Assembly: GCF_029643425.1 (NCBI RefSeq)
Contig: NZ_CP119106.1
Coordinates: 682,001 to 746,000, forward strand
From: Isoptericola sp. AK164
GTDB taxonomy: Bacteria > Actinomycetota > Actinomycetes > Actinomycetales > Cellulomonadaceae
DNA: 64,000 bases
Direction: 5' to 3'
Shown piece by piece: positions 20,353 to 29,994 of this stretch. Made by a program: the position numbers and the translations under genes. The notes beneath the pieces were generated by a model that worked only from the letters and a program-made list of their open reading frames with translations, was not told where the DNA came from and did no database searches. The number at the start of each line of letters is the position of its first letter. Positions within the stretch are counted from its first letter, which is position 1.

Positions 20353-21396
20353 GTGACCCGTGCTTCTGACGCGCCGTCCGGCGCCGCACCGACCCTGCCG
20401 ACCGGCGTCCCGCTCTCGGACCCCGCGCTGGCCGACCGGGTCGCGCAGCGGCTCGCCGAGGTCGACGCGACGCTCGACGAGGCCGTGGCCTCGACCGACG
20501 CCCTCGCCGACGACGCCGCCCGTCATCTGGTGACGGCGGGCGGCAAGCGGTTCCGCCCGCTGCTGACGCTCCTCGCCGGGGAGCTCGGCGACGGGGCGCA
20601 GCCGCAGATCGTCGACGCCGCCGTGGTGGTCGAGCTGACCCAGGTCGCCTCGCTGTACCACGACGACGTCATGGACTCGGCGCCGGTGCGCCGTGGCGCC
20701 CCGGCCGCTCACACCGTGTGGGGCAACACCGTGGCCATCCTCGTGGGGGACCTGCTGTTCGCCCGCGCCTCGGCCCTGGTGGCCGGCCTCGGCCCGGAGG
20801 CGGTCGTGCTGCAGTCGCGCACGTTCGAGCGGATGTGCCTCGGTCAGCTCCACGAGACCACCGGTCCCGGGCCGGACGACGACCCGGTCGAGCACTACCT
20901 GCAGGTGCTCAGCGACAAGACGGCCTCGCTGCTGGCCACGTCGGCTCGTCTGGGCGCGATGTTCGGCGGCTGCCCGGACGAGATCATCGAGGCGGTCGCG
21001 GCCTACGGCGAGAAGGTCGGCATGGCCTTCCAGCTCGCCGACGACGTCCTCGACATCGCCTCCTCCGGCGCCGTGTCCGGCAAGACGCCGGGGACGGACC
21101 TGCGCGAGCACGTCCCCACGATGCCGGTCCTGCTGCTGCGCCAGCGGGTCACGCAGGGGGAGGGGACGCCGGCGGACGCGGAGCTGCTGGGTCGGCTCGA
21201 CGGCGACCTGTCCGACGACGCCGCGCTGGCGGCCGTGGTGGCCGACCTGCGCGAGCACGACGTGCTCGCCGAGACCCGCACGCTCGCCGTGCGCTGGGCA
21301 CGGGAGGCTGCCGCCGAGCTGGAGGTCCTGCCCGACGGTCCCGTCAAGGAGGCGCTGACGGACCTGGCCACCGCGCTGGCCGACCGGACCGTCTGA
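20353..21396 (+). CDS. All-trans polyprenyl diphosphate synthase (menaquinone side chain)
   Basis: 347 aa. The first aspartate-rich motif is LYHDDVMDSAPVRRG and the second is FQLADDVLDIASS, the metal-binding pairs of trans-prenyltransferases; GGKRFRPLLTLL near residue 60 binds isopentenyl diphosphate. Chain length cannot be read reliably, but position after nuo and with menFGJ suggests the long prenyl tail of menaquinone (IspB/HepT-type). The GTG start lacks a strong Shine-Dalgarno. It is convergent with the prepilin peptidase gene, 3 bp away. Confidence 0.9.
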   Translation: MTRASDAPSGAAPTLPTGVPLSDPALADRVAQRLAEVDATLDEAVASTDALADDAARHLVTAGGKRFRPLLTLLAGELGDGAQPQIVDAAVVVELTQVASLYHDDVMDSAPVRRGAPAAHTVWGNTVAILVGDLLFARASALVAGLGPEAVVLQSRTFERMCLGQLHETTGPGPDDDPVEHYLQVLSDKTASLLATSARLGAMFGGCPDEIIEAVAAYGEKVGMAFQLADDVLDIASSGAVSGKTPGTDLREHVPTMPVLLLRQRVTQGEGTPADAELLGRLDGDLSDDAALAAVVADLREHDVLAETRTLAVRWAREAAAELEVLPDGPVKEALTDLATALADRTV

Positions 21397-21399
21397 GGT

Positions 21400-21981
21400 T
21401 CAGCCCGCCAGCAGGCGTTGCGCGGTGAGCGCGACGGCGGCCCCGGCCAGCATGAACGGGCCGAACGCGATCGCGGTGGAGCGTGTCGCACGTCGCGCCA
21501 CGAGCAGGACGATCGCGATCGTGCCGCCGAGCAGGAAGGGCAGGACCGCCGTCGCCCACAGCGCGGACCATCCGAACCAGCCGGTCACCAGCCCGAGCAG
21601 CACGGCGAGCTTGACGTCCCCGAGCCCGAGGCCCGAGCGGTTGACCAGGTGCAGCAGCAGGTAGGTGCCGCCGAGCACGGTCGCCCCGGCCGCCGCACGC
21701 AGCAGCGGTGCGACGTCGCCGTCGACGAGCGCGGCCAGCGCGAGCAGCGCGCCGACGACGGCGGTGGTCGGGTAGGTGACGGCGTCCGGCAGCCGGTGGG
21801 TGCGGCGGTCGACGGCGCCGAGGGCCACTCCGGCGACCGCCGCGACCGCGAGGGCCGGGGCCGCCCATCCCGGCCCGCTGACCCACACCGCCCAGCCGAC
21901 GGCGGGCCCCAGGGCGACGCCGACGGCGCGGCGCACCGGCGTGAGCTCGGAGCGGGTGCGGTCCAGCAGCGTCGTCGCCAT
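21400..21981 (-). CDS. A24-family prepilin peptidase, membrane aspartic protease
   Basis: 193 aa with about six hydrophobic helices. The two catalytic aspartates of the A24 family are visible in VDRRTHRLPDA and in SGLGLGDVKLAVL (the GxGD motif). Such enzymes cleave type IV or Tad pilin leaders in the inner membrane. The N-terminal cysteine-rich methyltransferase domain of PilD is absent, as in CpaA-type peptidases. No pilin, ATPase or secretin-like gene is visible in the window, so its substrate is encoded elsewhere. Confidence 0.85.
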   Translation of the reverse strand: MATTLLDRTRSELTPVRRAVGVALGPAVGWAVWVSGPGWAAPALAVAAVAGVALGAVDRRTHRLPDAVTYPTTAVVGALLALAALVDGDVAPLLRAAAGATVLGGTYLLLHLVNRSGLGLGDVKLAVLLGLVTGWFGWSALWATAVLPFLLGGTIAIVLLVARRATRSTAIAFGPFMLAGAAVALTAQRLLAG

Positions 21982-22067
21982 GGGGCGGATGCTAGCCAGC
22001 CGCTGCGCCCGGAGAACAGGCCGTCCGACCCTCGTGACCAGGGGCGCGGTCCCAGATGCCAGGATGT

Positions 22068-22123
22068 GAGACGCTGTGTTCAATTCCCGAGACGTCTGTG
22101 GCATCCTGGAGACTCGTTGAGAC
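22068..22123. promoter_or_regulatory. Phased GAGAC motif array upstream of fprA
   Basis: The pentamer GAGAC occurs four times on the + strand at 22068, 22089, 22109 and 22119, with start-to-start spacings of 21, 20 and 10 bp. That is near whole helical turns, so all copies would face the same side of the DNA. CCAGGATG (22059-22066) is also inverted as CATCCTGG (22102-22109) around the second copy. The array lies 91-146 bp upstream of the fprA start and close to the divergent prepilin peptidase gene. The cognate regulator is unknown. Confidence 0.45.
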
Positions 22124-22130
22124 CCTGGGC

Positions 22131-22173
22131 GTGAGGTAGACCTCACCTCGACCGAGGGGAAACCTCCTAGAAT
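22131..22173 (+). promoter_or_regulatory. Palindromic operator and -10 box of the fprA promoter
   Basis: GTGAGGT-AG-ACCTCAC (22131-22146) is a perfect 7+2+7 palindrome. A good -10 hexamer TAGAAT follows at 22168-22173, 40 bp before the fprA GTG. The palindrome ends near the expected -35 region, and no -35 consensus is seen there, which fits a regulated promoter. AGGT...ACCT half-sites occur in DtxR/IdeR-like metalloregulator boxes, but the spacing differs from the consensus. Confidence 0.5.
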
Positions 22174-22213
22174 CGAAGTCCACGCAGCCCCGATCCGGAA
22201 GGCGTACCTCGCA

Positions 22214-23626
22214 GTGAGCAGCACCCGACCTCTGCGCGTCGCGATCGTCGGCGCAGGCCCCGCGGGCATCTATGCCGCGGACATCCTGTCCAAGACCGAC
22301 CTCGACGTCAGCATCGACCTCTTCGAGCGTCTGCCTGCCCCGTTCGGACTCGTCCGCTACGGCGTCGCCCCCGACCACCCGCGGATCAAGGGCATCATCA
22401 ACGCCCTGCACAAGGTCCTGTCGCGGGGTGACGTGCGGCTGCTCGCCAACGTCAACTACGGCGTCGACCTCAAGCTCGAGGACCTGCGCCAGTACTACGA
22501 TGCCGTGGTCTTCTCCACCGGCGCCATCAAGGACGCGGCGCTGGGGATCCCGGGCATCGACCTCGACGGCTCCTACGGCGCCGCCGACTTCGTGTCCTGG
22601 TTCGACGGGCACCCCGACGTGCCGCGCACCTGGCCCCTGGAGGCCCAGCACGTCGCGGTCCTCGGCGCCGGCAACGTGGCCCTCGACGTCACGCGGATCC
22701 TGGCCAAGCACCCCAAGGACCTGATGTCGACGGAGATCCCGGCGAACGTGCAGGCGGGCCTGGAGGCCTCGCCGGTCACGGACGTCCACGTCTTCGCCCG
22801 CCGCGGCCCGGCCCAGGTGAAGTTCTCCCCGCTGGAGCTGCGCGAGCTGGGCCACGTGCCCGACGTCGACATCGTCGTCTACCCCGAGGACTTCGACTTC
22901 GACGAGGGGTCGATGGAGGCGATCGAGGCGACGAACCAGACCAAGCAGGTCGTCAAGACCCTCACGGACTGGACGCTGGTCGAGCCGTCGCAGCAGAAGG
23001 CCTCGCGGCGCATCCACCTGCACTTCCTGCACTCCCCGTCGGAGGTGCTCGGCGAGGACGGCAAGGTGGTCGGGCTGCGGACCGAGCGCACCGCCCTGCA
23101 GGGCGACGGCACCGTCCAGGGCACCGGCGAGTTCCACGACTGGCCCGTCCAGGCCGTCTACCGGGCCGTGGGCTACTTCGGGTCCCCGCTGCCGGAGATC
23201 CCCTTCGACGACCTCAAGGGCGTCATCTCGAACCGCGAGGGCCGCGTCGTCGACCTCGACGGCGAGCACCTGCCCGGCGTCTACACCACCGGTTGGATCA
23301 AGCGCGGCCCGGTCGGCCTGATCGGCCACACCAAGTCCGACGCCTCGGAGACGATCCGCCACCTGGTCGAGGACGTCACCGGTATCTCGGGTGGCGCCGC
23401 GGACGGTGACCCTCAGGGGTCCCTGGAGGGCGGCCGCACCGCCCCGCACGGCGAGCCGCAGCAGGTGCTGGACTTCCTGTCCGAGCGCGGCGTCGACGTC
23501 ATCACCTGGGACGAGTTCACGCTGCTCGACACCCACGAGCTGGGCCTCGGCGAGGCGGCCGGCCGCGAGCGCGTCAAGGTCGTCCCGCGCGAGGAGATGA
23601 TCGACATCGCCAAGGGCCGCGCCTGA
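22214..23626 (+). CDS. fprA: FprA-type ferredoxin/adrenodoxin-NADP+ reductase
   Basis: 470 aa. RVAIVGAGPAGIYAADIL (about residues 8-25) is the FAD-binding motif, PAPFGLVRYGVAPDHPRIK is the adrenodoxin-reductase signature, and AVLGAGNVALDVTRIL near residue 155 binds NADP(H). The C-terminal GVYTTGWIKRGPVGLIGHTK completes the family pattern. The enzyme moves electrons between NADPH and ferredoxin, for example to P450s or Fe-S assembly. The protein starts at GTG 22214, shortly after a -10 TAGAAT. Its closest characterised relative by family is mycobacterial FprA. Confidence 0.93.
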   Translation: MSSTRPLRVAIVGAGPAGIYAADILSKTDLDVSIDLFERLPAPFGLVRYGVAPDHPRIKGIINALHKVLSRGDVRLLANVNYGVDLKLEDLRQYYDAVVFSTGAIKDAALGIPGIDLDGSYGAADFVSWFDGHPDVPRTWPLEAQHVAVLGAGNVALDVTRILAKHPKDLMSTEIPANVQAGLEASPVTDVHVFARRGPAQVKFSPLELRELGHVPDVDIVVYPEDFDFDEGSMEAIEATNQTKQVVKTLTDWTLVEPSQQKASRRIHLHFLHSPSEVLGEDGKVVGLRTERTALQGDGTVQGTGEFHDWPVQAVYRAVGYFGSPLPEIPFDDLKGVISNREGRVVDLDGEHLPGVYTTGWIKRGPVGLIGHTKSDASETIRHLVEDVTGISGGAADGDPQGSLEGGRTAPHGEPQQVLDFLSERGVDVITWDEFTLLDTHELGLGEAAGRERVKVVPREEMIDIAKGRA

Positions 23627-23641
23627 GACCCGGCGTGAGCT

Positions 23642-23731
23642 AGAGCCGGACCATCCGGGCGCGGTCGTCAGACCGGAAGTGGAGGGCGCGCAGCGCCCGT
23701 GAACGCGATCGCCCCCGGACGGTCCGGCTCT
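23642..23731. repeat. Structured intergenic repeat, copy 2
   Basis: The outer arms 23642-23659 and 23714-23731 pair over 17 of 18 positions. The loop contains the inner hairpin GGGCGC-gca-GCGCCC and then GTGAACGCGA. Both stems differ in sequence from copy 1 (1991-2083) but keep complementarity. Loop strings GCGGTCG, CCGGAA and GTGAACGCGA are shared in the same order. It begins 16 bp after the fprA stop and could terminate fprA transcription. Confidence 0.75.
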
Positions 23732-23809
23732 TGCGTGCGCGGAGCGACCGCAGGGAACCGCCGTCGGCTCCCGGGCGTTGCACCGGTGTCGTCTGGAAGG
23801 AGTCGTCCG

Positions 23810-24703
23810 GTGGGTCATCGCCACTTCAACGGTCTGAAGACCGTCCTGCTCTTCGGTGTGCTGTGGGCCGTGCTGCTCGGGCTCTGGGCGGTGTTCTTCC
23901 GCGGCAGCCAGGGGATGCTGTTCCTGTTCACCGCGATCGGCCTCATCGGCACGTTCGTCGGCTACTGGAACTCGGACAAGATCGCGATCAAGGCGATGCA
24001 CGCCTACCCGGTCACCGAGCTCGAGGCCCCGGAGATGTACCGGATCGTGCGCGAGCTGTCCACGGTGGCCCGGCAGCCGATGCCGCGGCTCTACATCTCG
24101 CCCACCCAGGCGCCCAACGCGTTCGCCACCGGCCGCAACCCGAAGAACGCGGCCGTGTGCTGCACCGAGGGCATCCTGCGCATCCTCGACGAGCGCGAGC
24201 TGCGCGGGGTGCTCGGCCACGAGCTGATGCACGTCTACAACCGGGACATCCTCACCTCGTCGGTCGCCTCCGCGCTGGCGGGTGTCATCACCTCGCTGGC
24301 GCAGTTCCTGCTGATCTTCGGCGGGGGAGACCGGCGCGAGGGCGGCAACCCGCTCGCGGCGCTGGCGCTGGCGCTCCTGGCCCCGTTCGCCGCGATGCTC
24401 ATCCAGATGGCGATCTCGCGCACCCGCGAGTACGACGCCGACGAGGACGGCGCCAAGCTCACCGGCGACCCGCTGGCGCTGGCCTCCGCGCTGCGCAAGC
24501 TGGAGCAGGGCACCAAGGCCGCCCCGCTGCCGCAGACGCAGTCGCTGGAGAACGTCTCGCACCTGATGCTCGCGAACCCGTTCCGCGGCGGCGGCATGGC
24601 CAAGCTCTTCGCGACGCACCCCCCGATGGACGACCGCATCGCGCGCCTGGAGAAGATGGCCGGCGGCACCGGGTTCGGCCCGGGCGGCATCACGCGCTAC
24701 TGA
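23810..24703 (+). CDS. htpX: HtpX-type membrane zinc metalloprotease (M48)
   Basis: 297 aa. The zinc-binding motif HELMH is at about residues 137-141 ([11 protein letters not shown]), and the third ligand glutamate lies in [12 protein letters not shown]. Two N-terminal and two central hydrophobic helices anchor it. HtpX degrades misfolded membrane proteins. GTG 23810 is chosen because GGAAGGAG lies about seven bases upstream and the product then begins [10 protein letters not shown]; a longer in-frame upstream extension would read into the structured repeat. Confidence 0.92.
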   Translation: MGHRHFNGLKTVLLFGVLWAVLLGLWAVFFRGSQGMLFLFTAIGLIGTFVGYWNSDKIAIKAMHAYPVTELEAPEMYRIVRELSTVARQPMPRLYISPTQAPNAFATGRNPKNAAVCCTEGILRILDERELRGVLGHELMHVYNRDILTSSVASALAGVITSLAQFLLIFGGGDRREGGNPLAALALALLAPFAAMLIQMAISRTREYDADEDGAKLTGDPLALASALRKLEQGTKAAPLPQTQSLENVSHLMLANPFRGGGMAKLFATHPPMDDRIARLEKMAGGTGFGPGGITRY

Positions 24704-24748
24704 TCCCGGCCGGGGCCCGGCGGGGCCGCTTCGCTACGCTGGCCCGCG

Positions 24749-25579
24749 ATGACCGACCACACGCCGCCGCCGCCCCGCTCCCTGCGTCCCGTCCTCGACG
24801 AGGACCCGCGCGTCGCCGCGTGGGAGCGGCGGATGGAGTGGCCCCTGCTCGTCGTCGCGGGCCTGTTCCTCATCGCCTACGCGATCCCGATCGTGTGGCC
24901 CGACGTCCCGCCCGAGATCCGTCGGGCGTGCCGGTTCGGCGTGACGACCACCTGGATCGTCTTCGCCGTCGACTACGTCGCCCGGCTCGTGCTGTCCCGC
25001 CAGCGCTGGTACTTCGTGCGGCACAACCTGCTCGACCTGGCGATCGTCGTGCTGCCGGTGCTCCGGCCGCTGCGGCTGCTGCTGCTGGTGTCCGCGATCA
25101 AGCGGCTCAACCGTGCCGGCGCCAGCGCGATGCGCGGTCGCGTGGTGCTCTACGCGGCCGCCGGGTCGGCCCTGCTGGTCCTGGCCGGGTCGCTGGCCGT
25201 GACCGAGGCTGAGCGCGGCGCCGAGGGCAGCACGATCGTCAACGTCGGCGACGGGTTCTGGTGGGCGCTGGTGACCATGGCGACCGTCGGCTACGGCGAC
25301 ACCTACCCGGTGACGATCACCGGCCGGTTCGTGGCCGTGGGCATGATGCTCGGCGGCATCGCCGTGCTGGGTGTGGTGACCGCGACGCTGTCCTCGTGGC
25401 TCGTGCAGAACGTCGATGCCGGCACCGAGGAGCCCCGCGCCGAGCGTCGGGACTCCACCGACGACCTGTGGGCCCGGCGCGGCGACGTCGAGAGCCTGGT
25501 CACCGAGGTCCGGGCCCTGCGCGAGGAGGTCGCGCGGCTGCGCACCGAGGACGTCGGCACGCGCCGCGCCGGCGACTGA
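24749..25579 (+). CDS. Voltage-gated-type potassium channel
   Basis: 276 aa. The selectivity filter TVGYGD is at residues 179-184 within WWALVTMATVGYGDTYPV. Several helices precede the pore, and one carries spaced arginines and lysines (RPLRLLLLVSAIKRLNR), like a simple S4 voltage sensor. A short charged coiled-coil (about residues 245-270) closes the C-terminus. It belongs to the KvAP/Kch group of six-helix channels. It ends 2 bp from the convergent HAD gene. Confidence 0.9.
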   Translation: MTDHTPPPPRSLRPVLDEDPRVAAWERRMEWPLLVVAGLFLIAYAIPIVWPDVPPEIRRACRFGVTTTWIVFAVDYVARLVLSRQRWYFVRHNLLDLAIVVLPVLRPLRLLLLVSAIKRLNRAGASAMRGRVVLYAAAGSALLVLAGSLAVTEAERGAEGSTIVNVGDGFWWALVTMATVGYGDTYPVTITGRFVAVGMMLGGIAVLGVVTATLSSWLVQNVDAGTEEPRAERRDSTDDLWARRGDVESLVTEVRALREEVARLRTEDVGTRRAGD

Positions 25580-25581
25580 GC

Positions 25582-26493
25582 TCAGCGGCCGCGCAGGGCG
25601 GCCTCCAGGGCCGCGGCCACGCCGTCGTCGTCCCCGGGCCCGACGACGACGTCCGCACCGGCCAGCAGGTCCGGGTGCGCGTCGGCGACCGCGTGCCCGC
25701 GACCGGCCCAGCGCAGCATCGGCAGGTCGTTCGGCATGTCGCCGAACGCCCAGACGTCCGCGGCGTCGATGCCGAGGCGGGTGCACCAGCGCGCCAGCGC
25801 CGCGTCCTTGGTCACCCCGGGGGCCAGCAGCTCGGCCAGCCCGGCCGCCCCGGAGTAGGCCAGGTGCGCCCGCCGGCCGACGACGGACCGCACCGTGGCG
25901 AAGAACTCCTCCTGGACGGCGTCGTCGTTCGGGCCGCCGTGGACGTCCCCGGGCCGCGTCGCGGGTCGGGTGCCCGGCCGCACGGCGAGCAGCTTGCCCA
26001 CCGGGGCCGCCCGTCCGGGGCCCGCGCCGCCGTCGGCCAGCGTCCGCTCGACGGGGACGGCGCGAGCGGCCGCGGGCAGGCCCGGCTCGTCGCGGGGGAA
26101 CCAGGGGTCGAAGGAGGGGCCGTCGTGCCGCTCGAGGCCGAGGGCGACGTCGGGCACGGCCTCGCGCAGGTCCGCGACGATGCCGCGCAGGGCGTCGTCG
26201 GCGAACCCGCCGACCTCGTGCGCGGAGCCCGAGGCCAGGTCCCACACGGCGGCTCCGCCGAGGCACACCACCCGGCCGTGCCCGCCCACGCAGTCGGCCA
26301 GCACGTCCAGCCAGCGCGGCGGGCGGGCCGTGACGAAGACCACCTCGACGCCGGCGTCCTCGACGGCGCGCAGCGCGGCCCGCGTCCGGGCGGACACGGT
26401 GCCGTCCGACCGCAGCAGCGTGCCGTCCAGGTCGGTCGCGACCAGGCGGGGGAGCGGCGCCGGGTTGGTCACCGGTCGTGGGTGAGCAGCCAT
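25582..26493 (-). CDS. Cof-type HAD-superfamily phosphatase
   Basis: 303 aa with start ATG at 26493. DLDGTLLRSDG (about residues 20-30) is HAD motif I with the nucleophilic aspartate, VVFVTARPP is motif II, and FGDMPNDLPMLRWAG is motif IV; a lysine in the GVTKDAAL region provides motif III. The substrate of these cap-type IIB phosphatases (sugar phosphates, FMN, PLP) cannot be inferred. The enzyme is cytosolic. A longer in-frame extension upstream is not credible. Confidence 0.88.
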   Translation of the reverse strand: MAAHPRPVTNPAPLPRLVATDLDGTLLRSDGTVSARTRAALRAVEDAGVEVVFVTARPPRWLDVLADCVGGHGRVVCLGGAAVWDLASGSAHEVGGFADDALRGIVADLREAVPDVALGLERHDGPSFDPWFPRDEPGLPAAARAVPVERTLADGGAGPGRAAPVGKLLAVRPGTRPATRPGDVHGGPNDDAVQEEFFATVRSVVGRRAHLAYSGAAGLAELLAPGVTKDAALARWCTRLGIDAADVWAFGDMPNDLPMLRWAGRGHAVADAHPDLLAGADVVVGPGDDDGVAAALEAALRGR

Positions 26494-26689
26494 CCGGACA
26501 TCTTGCTGCTCTCGGCGTGAGCGGGCAACGGTGGGGATCGCCGCACCCGCGTACCGGCGCGGACGCGACCGCGTGGGGTGGCTGCCCACCAGGCGGCGTG
26601 GTATTCCATGGTGAAGACCCGGCGGAGCACCGTCGTGCGACACCGGGGCCGGGCGAACCGCCGCGTCGGCGGACGAGAGAGGACGTCGG

Positions 26690-29485
26690 ATGAGCGAGAA
26701 GGTCTCCGTCACGACTGCGACCCACGACCCGCGGTGGTACGCGCAGAGCGTGGCATCCGTCCTCGAGGCACTCGGCTCCGACCCCGCGCAGGGGTTGACG
26801 GACGAGGAGGCCGAGCGTCGACGAACCCGCTACGGACCGAACGAGATCACCAGCGAGCGGCCGCCGTCCGTGTGGGCCGTGGCTGCCGCCCAGCTGCGGG
26901 ATCCGATGAACCTGATGCTCGTCGCCGTCGCGGGCGTGAGCTTGTTCATCGGAGAGACCTCCACGGGGATCATCGTCGCGCTGCTGGTCGTTCTCAACGT
27001 CTTCCTCGGGTCACGGCAGGAGCTGAAGGCGCGGGAGAGCGTCGACGCCCTCTCGAGCATGCAGGTGCCGAGGGCCCGCGTCCTCCGCGGAGGTCAGGTG
27101 TCGTTGATCCCTGCCGTCGACCTCGTCCCCGGGGACCTCACCATGCTCGAGGCCGGCGACATCGTGCCGGCCGACGGACGGATCGTGCGCTCCGCGACCG
27201 TCGAGACCCAGGAGGCGGCCCTCACCGGTGAGAGCACCCCGGTGCCCAAGGCCGCCGTCGCTCTGCCCGCCGGCGAGGTCGCGCTGGGCGACCGGTCCAA
27301 CATGCTCTTCCAGAACACGTCGGTGACCCGGGGGACGGCAACCCTCGTCGTCACCGATACCGGGATGAGTACGGAGATGGGCCGGATCGCTACGATGCTC
27401 ACGCAGGTGACCCGCTCCCGCAGCCCGTTGCAGCGCGAGCTCGACAGTCTGACCAAGGTGCTCGGGATCATCGCCTGGGGCGCCGTGGCGCTCATCGTCG
27501 TTGCCGGCCTCCTCCGCGGCACGGACGCCCAGAACCTCTTCCTCCTGGGCACCGCCATGGCGATCTCGGCGATCCCGACCGGCCTCCCCGCGTTCGTCTC
27601 CGGGCTGCTCTCGCTGGGTGCCAAGCAGCTGGCCGACGCCAAGGCGGTCGTCAAGAATCTCACCGACGTCGAGACGCTCGGTGCGACGAGCGCCATCAAC
27701 TCCGACAAGACCGGCACGCTGACCTTGAACGAGATGATGGTGTCGACGGTCTACACGAACGGCTCCTGGTTCGAGGTCCAGGGTGAGGGCTATCGCAAGA
27801 GCGGCACGATCCTCGGGGTGGCCGGGGCCCCGGTCCCCGACTTCTCCCGGCTCGCCCTCGGGCTGGTGCTCGACAGCGACGCGACCGTCGGTGACGACGG
27901 CACGGTGATCGGCGACCCCACCGAGGCCGCCCTCGTCGTGCTCGCCGCGAAGCTCGGAGTCAGCGCGGAGGAGACCCGCCGGGCGCACCCCCGGCTCGCC
28001 GAGGTCCCGTTCGACTCGGAGTACAAGTTCATGGCGACGTTCCACCGGATGGAGGTCGACGGCGTGGAGCGGGTCGTCGAGCTCGTCAAGGGCGGGCCCG
28101 ACGTCGTGCTGGCCCGGTGCACCCGGGCCGGTGGACCGCTCCGCACCGAGCCCGTCCCGATGTCGGAGGTCCGGCAGGACGTCGAGCAGGCGAACGCGCG
28201 GATGGGAGAACGCGGTCTTCGCGTCCTCGCCTTCGCCTACCGGCTCGTCGAGGAGAGTGAGCTCGACCGTATGGCGAGCGACCCGATGGCACTCACGGAC
28301 GACCTCCTCTTCGTCGGGATGGTCGGCATCATCGACCCGCTGCGCCCGTCGTCCAGGGATGCGGTCCGGATCGCCCGACGGGCCGGCATCGACGTCCGCA
28401 TGATCACCGGCGACCATGCGGTGACCGCGCAGGCGATCGGCGCCGACCTCGGGCTCGGGCCGGGAGCCATCAGCGGCACGGAGCTGATCCGGCTCTCGGA
28501 CGAAGAGCTCCGTGACAGGTTGCCGCAGCTCCACGTCTTCGGCCGGGTGACCCCCGAGGACAAGCTGCGCCTGGCGCGCGTCATGCAGGAGACCGGTCTC
28601 GTCGTCGCGATGACCGGGGACGCGGTCAACGACGCTGCCGCGCTCAAGCAGGCCGACATCGGTGTGGCGATGGGCAGCGGGAGCGAGGTGACGAAGCAGG
28701 CCGGCAGGATGATCCTCACGGACGACAACTTCGGCACTCTCGTGCACGCCGTCGAGCTCGGCCGCCGGGTCTATGACAAGGTCGTCGCCTACGTCCGGTA
28801 TCAGATGACCCAGCTGCTGTCCCTCGTCATGCTGTTTGTCGCAGCGACGATCTTCGACATCAACGACGGAGTCGCGCTGACCCCCTCGATGATCCTCTTC
28901 CTGCTGTTCTTCTTCACTTCGGCGGGCGTCGTCATGATCGCGGTCGACCCGGGTGACCCCGAGATCATGGACCGGCGGCCCCGTGACCCCAGGGTGCCGA
29001 TCGCCAACCGCACCGCCATCCTGTCCTGGGTGCTGTATGCCGCCGTCCTCTTCGCCGCCGCCCTGGTCCCGCTGGTGGCCGGACCCGATGAACCGAGCGT
29101 CACGACGGCGAGCACGTCCATGACGATGACCTTCGTCGTCATGGGCCTGGGCACCGTCCTCAACGCCCTGGCCAACCGCCGTGATCCCGGCAGTGGGCTG
29201 GCCGCCCCGGTGCTCAAGGCGGTGGCGATCGGCCTGGTACCGGTGGCCGTCCTGGTGGTCTCGACCCAGCTGCCGTCGCTCCGGTCGGCGTTGTCCACGG
29301 TGGCCCTCACCGGGGGCCAGTGGCTCGCGTCGATCGGGCTAGCGCTCCTGCTGCCGCTCGTCATCGAGGGGAGCAAGTGGATGCGCCGACGTCGCGGGGC
29401 CGCGCGGGGTGCGCGACTCGACGTCGGCTCAGCGACTGCGCCGGCGCACACCCCGAGCGGTTCGCATGGCTCAGCTCACCGGTAG
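26690..29485 (+). CDS. P-type ATPase of the P2 (cation-transport) group with an altered ion site
   Basis: 931 aa. Domains run in order: N-terminal cation_ATPase_N domain ([10 protein letters not shown]), actuator domain with TGES, phosphorylation motif NSDKTGTLT (aspartate 339), nucleotide domain, and a hinge motif reading [12 protein letters not shown] where most family members have GDGVNDAPALK. The M4 motif reads [11 protein letters not shown], so threonine 297 replaces the cation-coordinating glutamate of Ca2+ pumps (PEGLP). M5 and M6 lack the usual polar NxxE and NxxxD residues. Transport of Ca2+ is therefore doubtful, and the ion is unknown. It overlaps the convergent yajQ gene by 10 bp. 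Confidence 0.85.
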   Translation: MSEKVSVTTATHDPRWYAQSVASVLEALGSDPAQGLTDEEAERRRTRYGPNEITSERPPSVWAVAAAQLRDPMNLMLVAVAGVSLFIGETSTGIIVALLVVLNVFLGSRQELKARESVDALSSMQVPRARVLRGGQVSLIPAVDLVPGDLTMLEAGDIVPADGRIVRSATVETQEAALTGESTPVPKAAVALPAGEVALGDRSNMLFQNTSVTRGTATLVVTDTGMSTEMGRIATMLTQVTRSRSPLQRELDSLTKVLGIIAWGAVALIVVAGLLRGTDAQNLFLLGTAMAISAIPTGLPAFVSGLLSLGAKQLADAKAVVKNLTDVETLGATSAINSDKTGTLTLNEMMVSTVYTNGSWFEVQGEGYRKSGTILGVAGAPVPDFSRLALGLVLDSDATVGDDGTVIGDPTEAALVVLAAKLGVSAEETRRAHPRLAEVPFDSEYKFMATFHRMEVDGVERVVELVKGGPDVVLARCTRAGGPLRTEPVPMSEVRQDVEQANARMGERGLRVLAFAYRLVEESELDRMASDPMALTDDLLFVGMVGIIDPLRPSSRDAVRIARRAGIDVRMITGDHAVTAQAIGADLGLGPGAISGTELIRLSDEELRDRLPQLHVFGRVTPEDKLRLARVMQETGLVVAMTGDAVNDAAALKQADIGVAMGSGSEVTKQAGRMILTDDNFGTLVHAVELGRRVYDKVVAYVRYQMTQLLSLVMLFVAATIFDINDGVALTPSMILFLLFFFTSAGVVMIAVDPGDPEIMDRRPRDPRVPIANRTAILSWVLYAAVLFAAALVPLVAGPDEPSVTTASTSMTMTFVVMGLGTVLNALANRRDPGSGLAAPVLKAVAIGLVPVAVLVVSTQLPSLRSALSTVALTGGQWLASIGLALLLPLVIEGSKWMRRRRGAARGARLDVGSATAPAHTPSGSHGSAHR

Positions 29486-29970
29486 TTCGTGAACTGCAGG
29501 GCGACGTCGAGGTCGGCGCCCTTGAGCATCGCGATGACGTCCTGCAGGTCGTCCCGCTTCTTGGAGGTCACGCGGACCTCGTCGCCGGTGATCTGCGTCT
29601 TGACGCCCTTGGGGCCCTCGTCGCGGATCAGCTTGGTGATCTTCTTGGCGTTCTCGCTGCTCAGGCCCTCCTTGAGGGAGGCGACGAGCCGGTACTCCTT
29701 GCCGGAGGCCTGCGGCTCGCCCTCACCGGTGTCGAGGGCCTTGAGGGAGACGCCGCGCTTGATGAGCTTGGTCTGGAAGACGTCGAGGGCGGCGTTGACC
29801 CGCTCGGCGCTGTTGGCCGTGATGACGATCGCCTCGCCGCTCCAGGCGATGGAGGCGCCGACGCCGCGGAAGTCGTAGCGCTGGTTGATCTCCTTGGCCG
29901 CCTGGTTGAGGGCGTTGTCGACCTCCTGGCGGTCCACCTTGGAGACGATGTCGAAGGACGAGTCGGCCAC
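29476..29970 (-). CDS. yajQ: YajQ-family nucleotide-binding protein (DUF520)
   Basis: 164 aa. The protein begins [20 protein letters not shown] and contains [10 protein letters not shown] and the C-terminal FTNYR, all family hallmarks. The YajQ fold is two ferredoxin-like domains; the family binds nucleic acid or nucleotides, and a cyclic-di-GMP-binding role has been described for some members. It is a cytosolic, single-gene unit, and length is normal. Confidence 0.95.
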   Translation of the reverse strand: MADSSFDIVSKVDRQEVDNALNQAAKEINQRYDFRGVGASIAWSGEAIVITANSAERVNAALDVFQTKLIKRGVSLKALDTGEGEPQASGKEYRLVASLKEGLSSENAKKITKLIRDEGPKGVKTQITGDEVRVTSKKRDDLQDVIAMLKGADLDVALQFTNYR

Positions 29971-29994
29971 GGTGGTGCTCCTTGCGTGCGTGGG

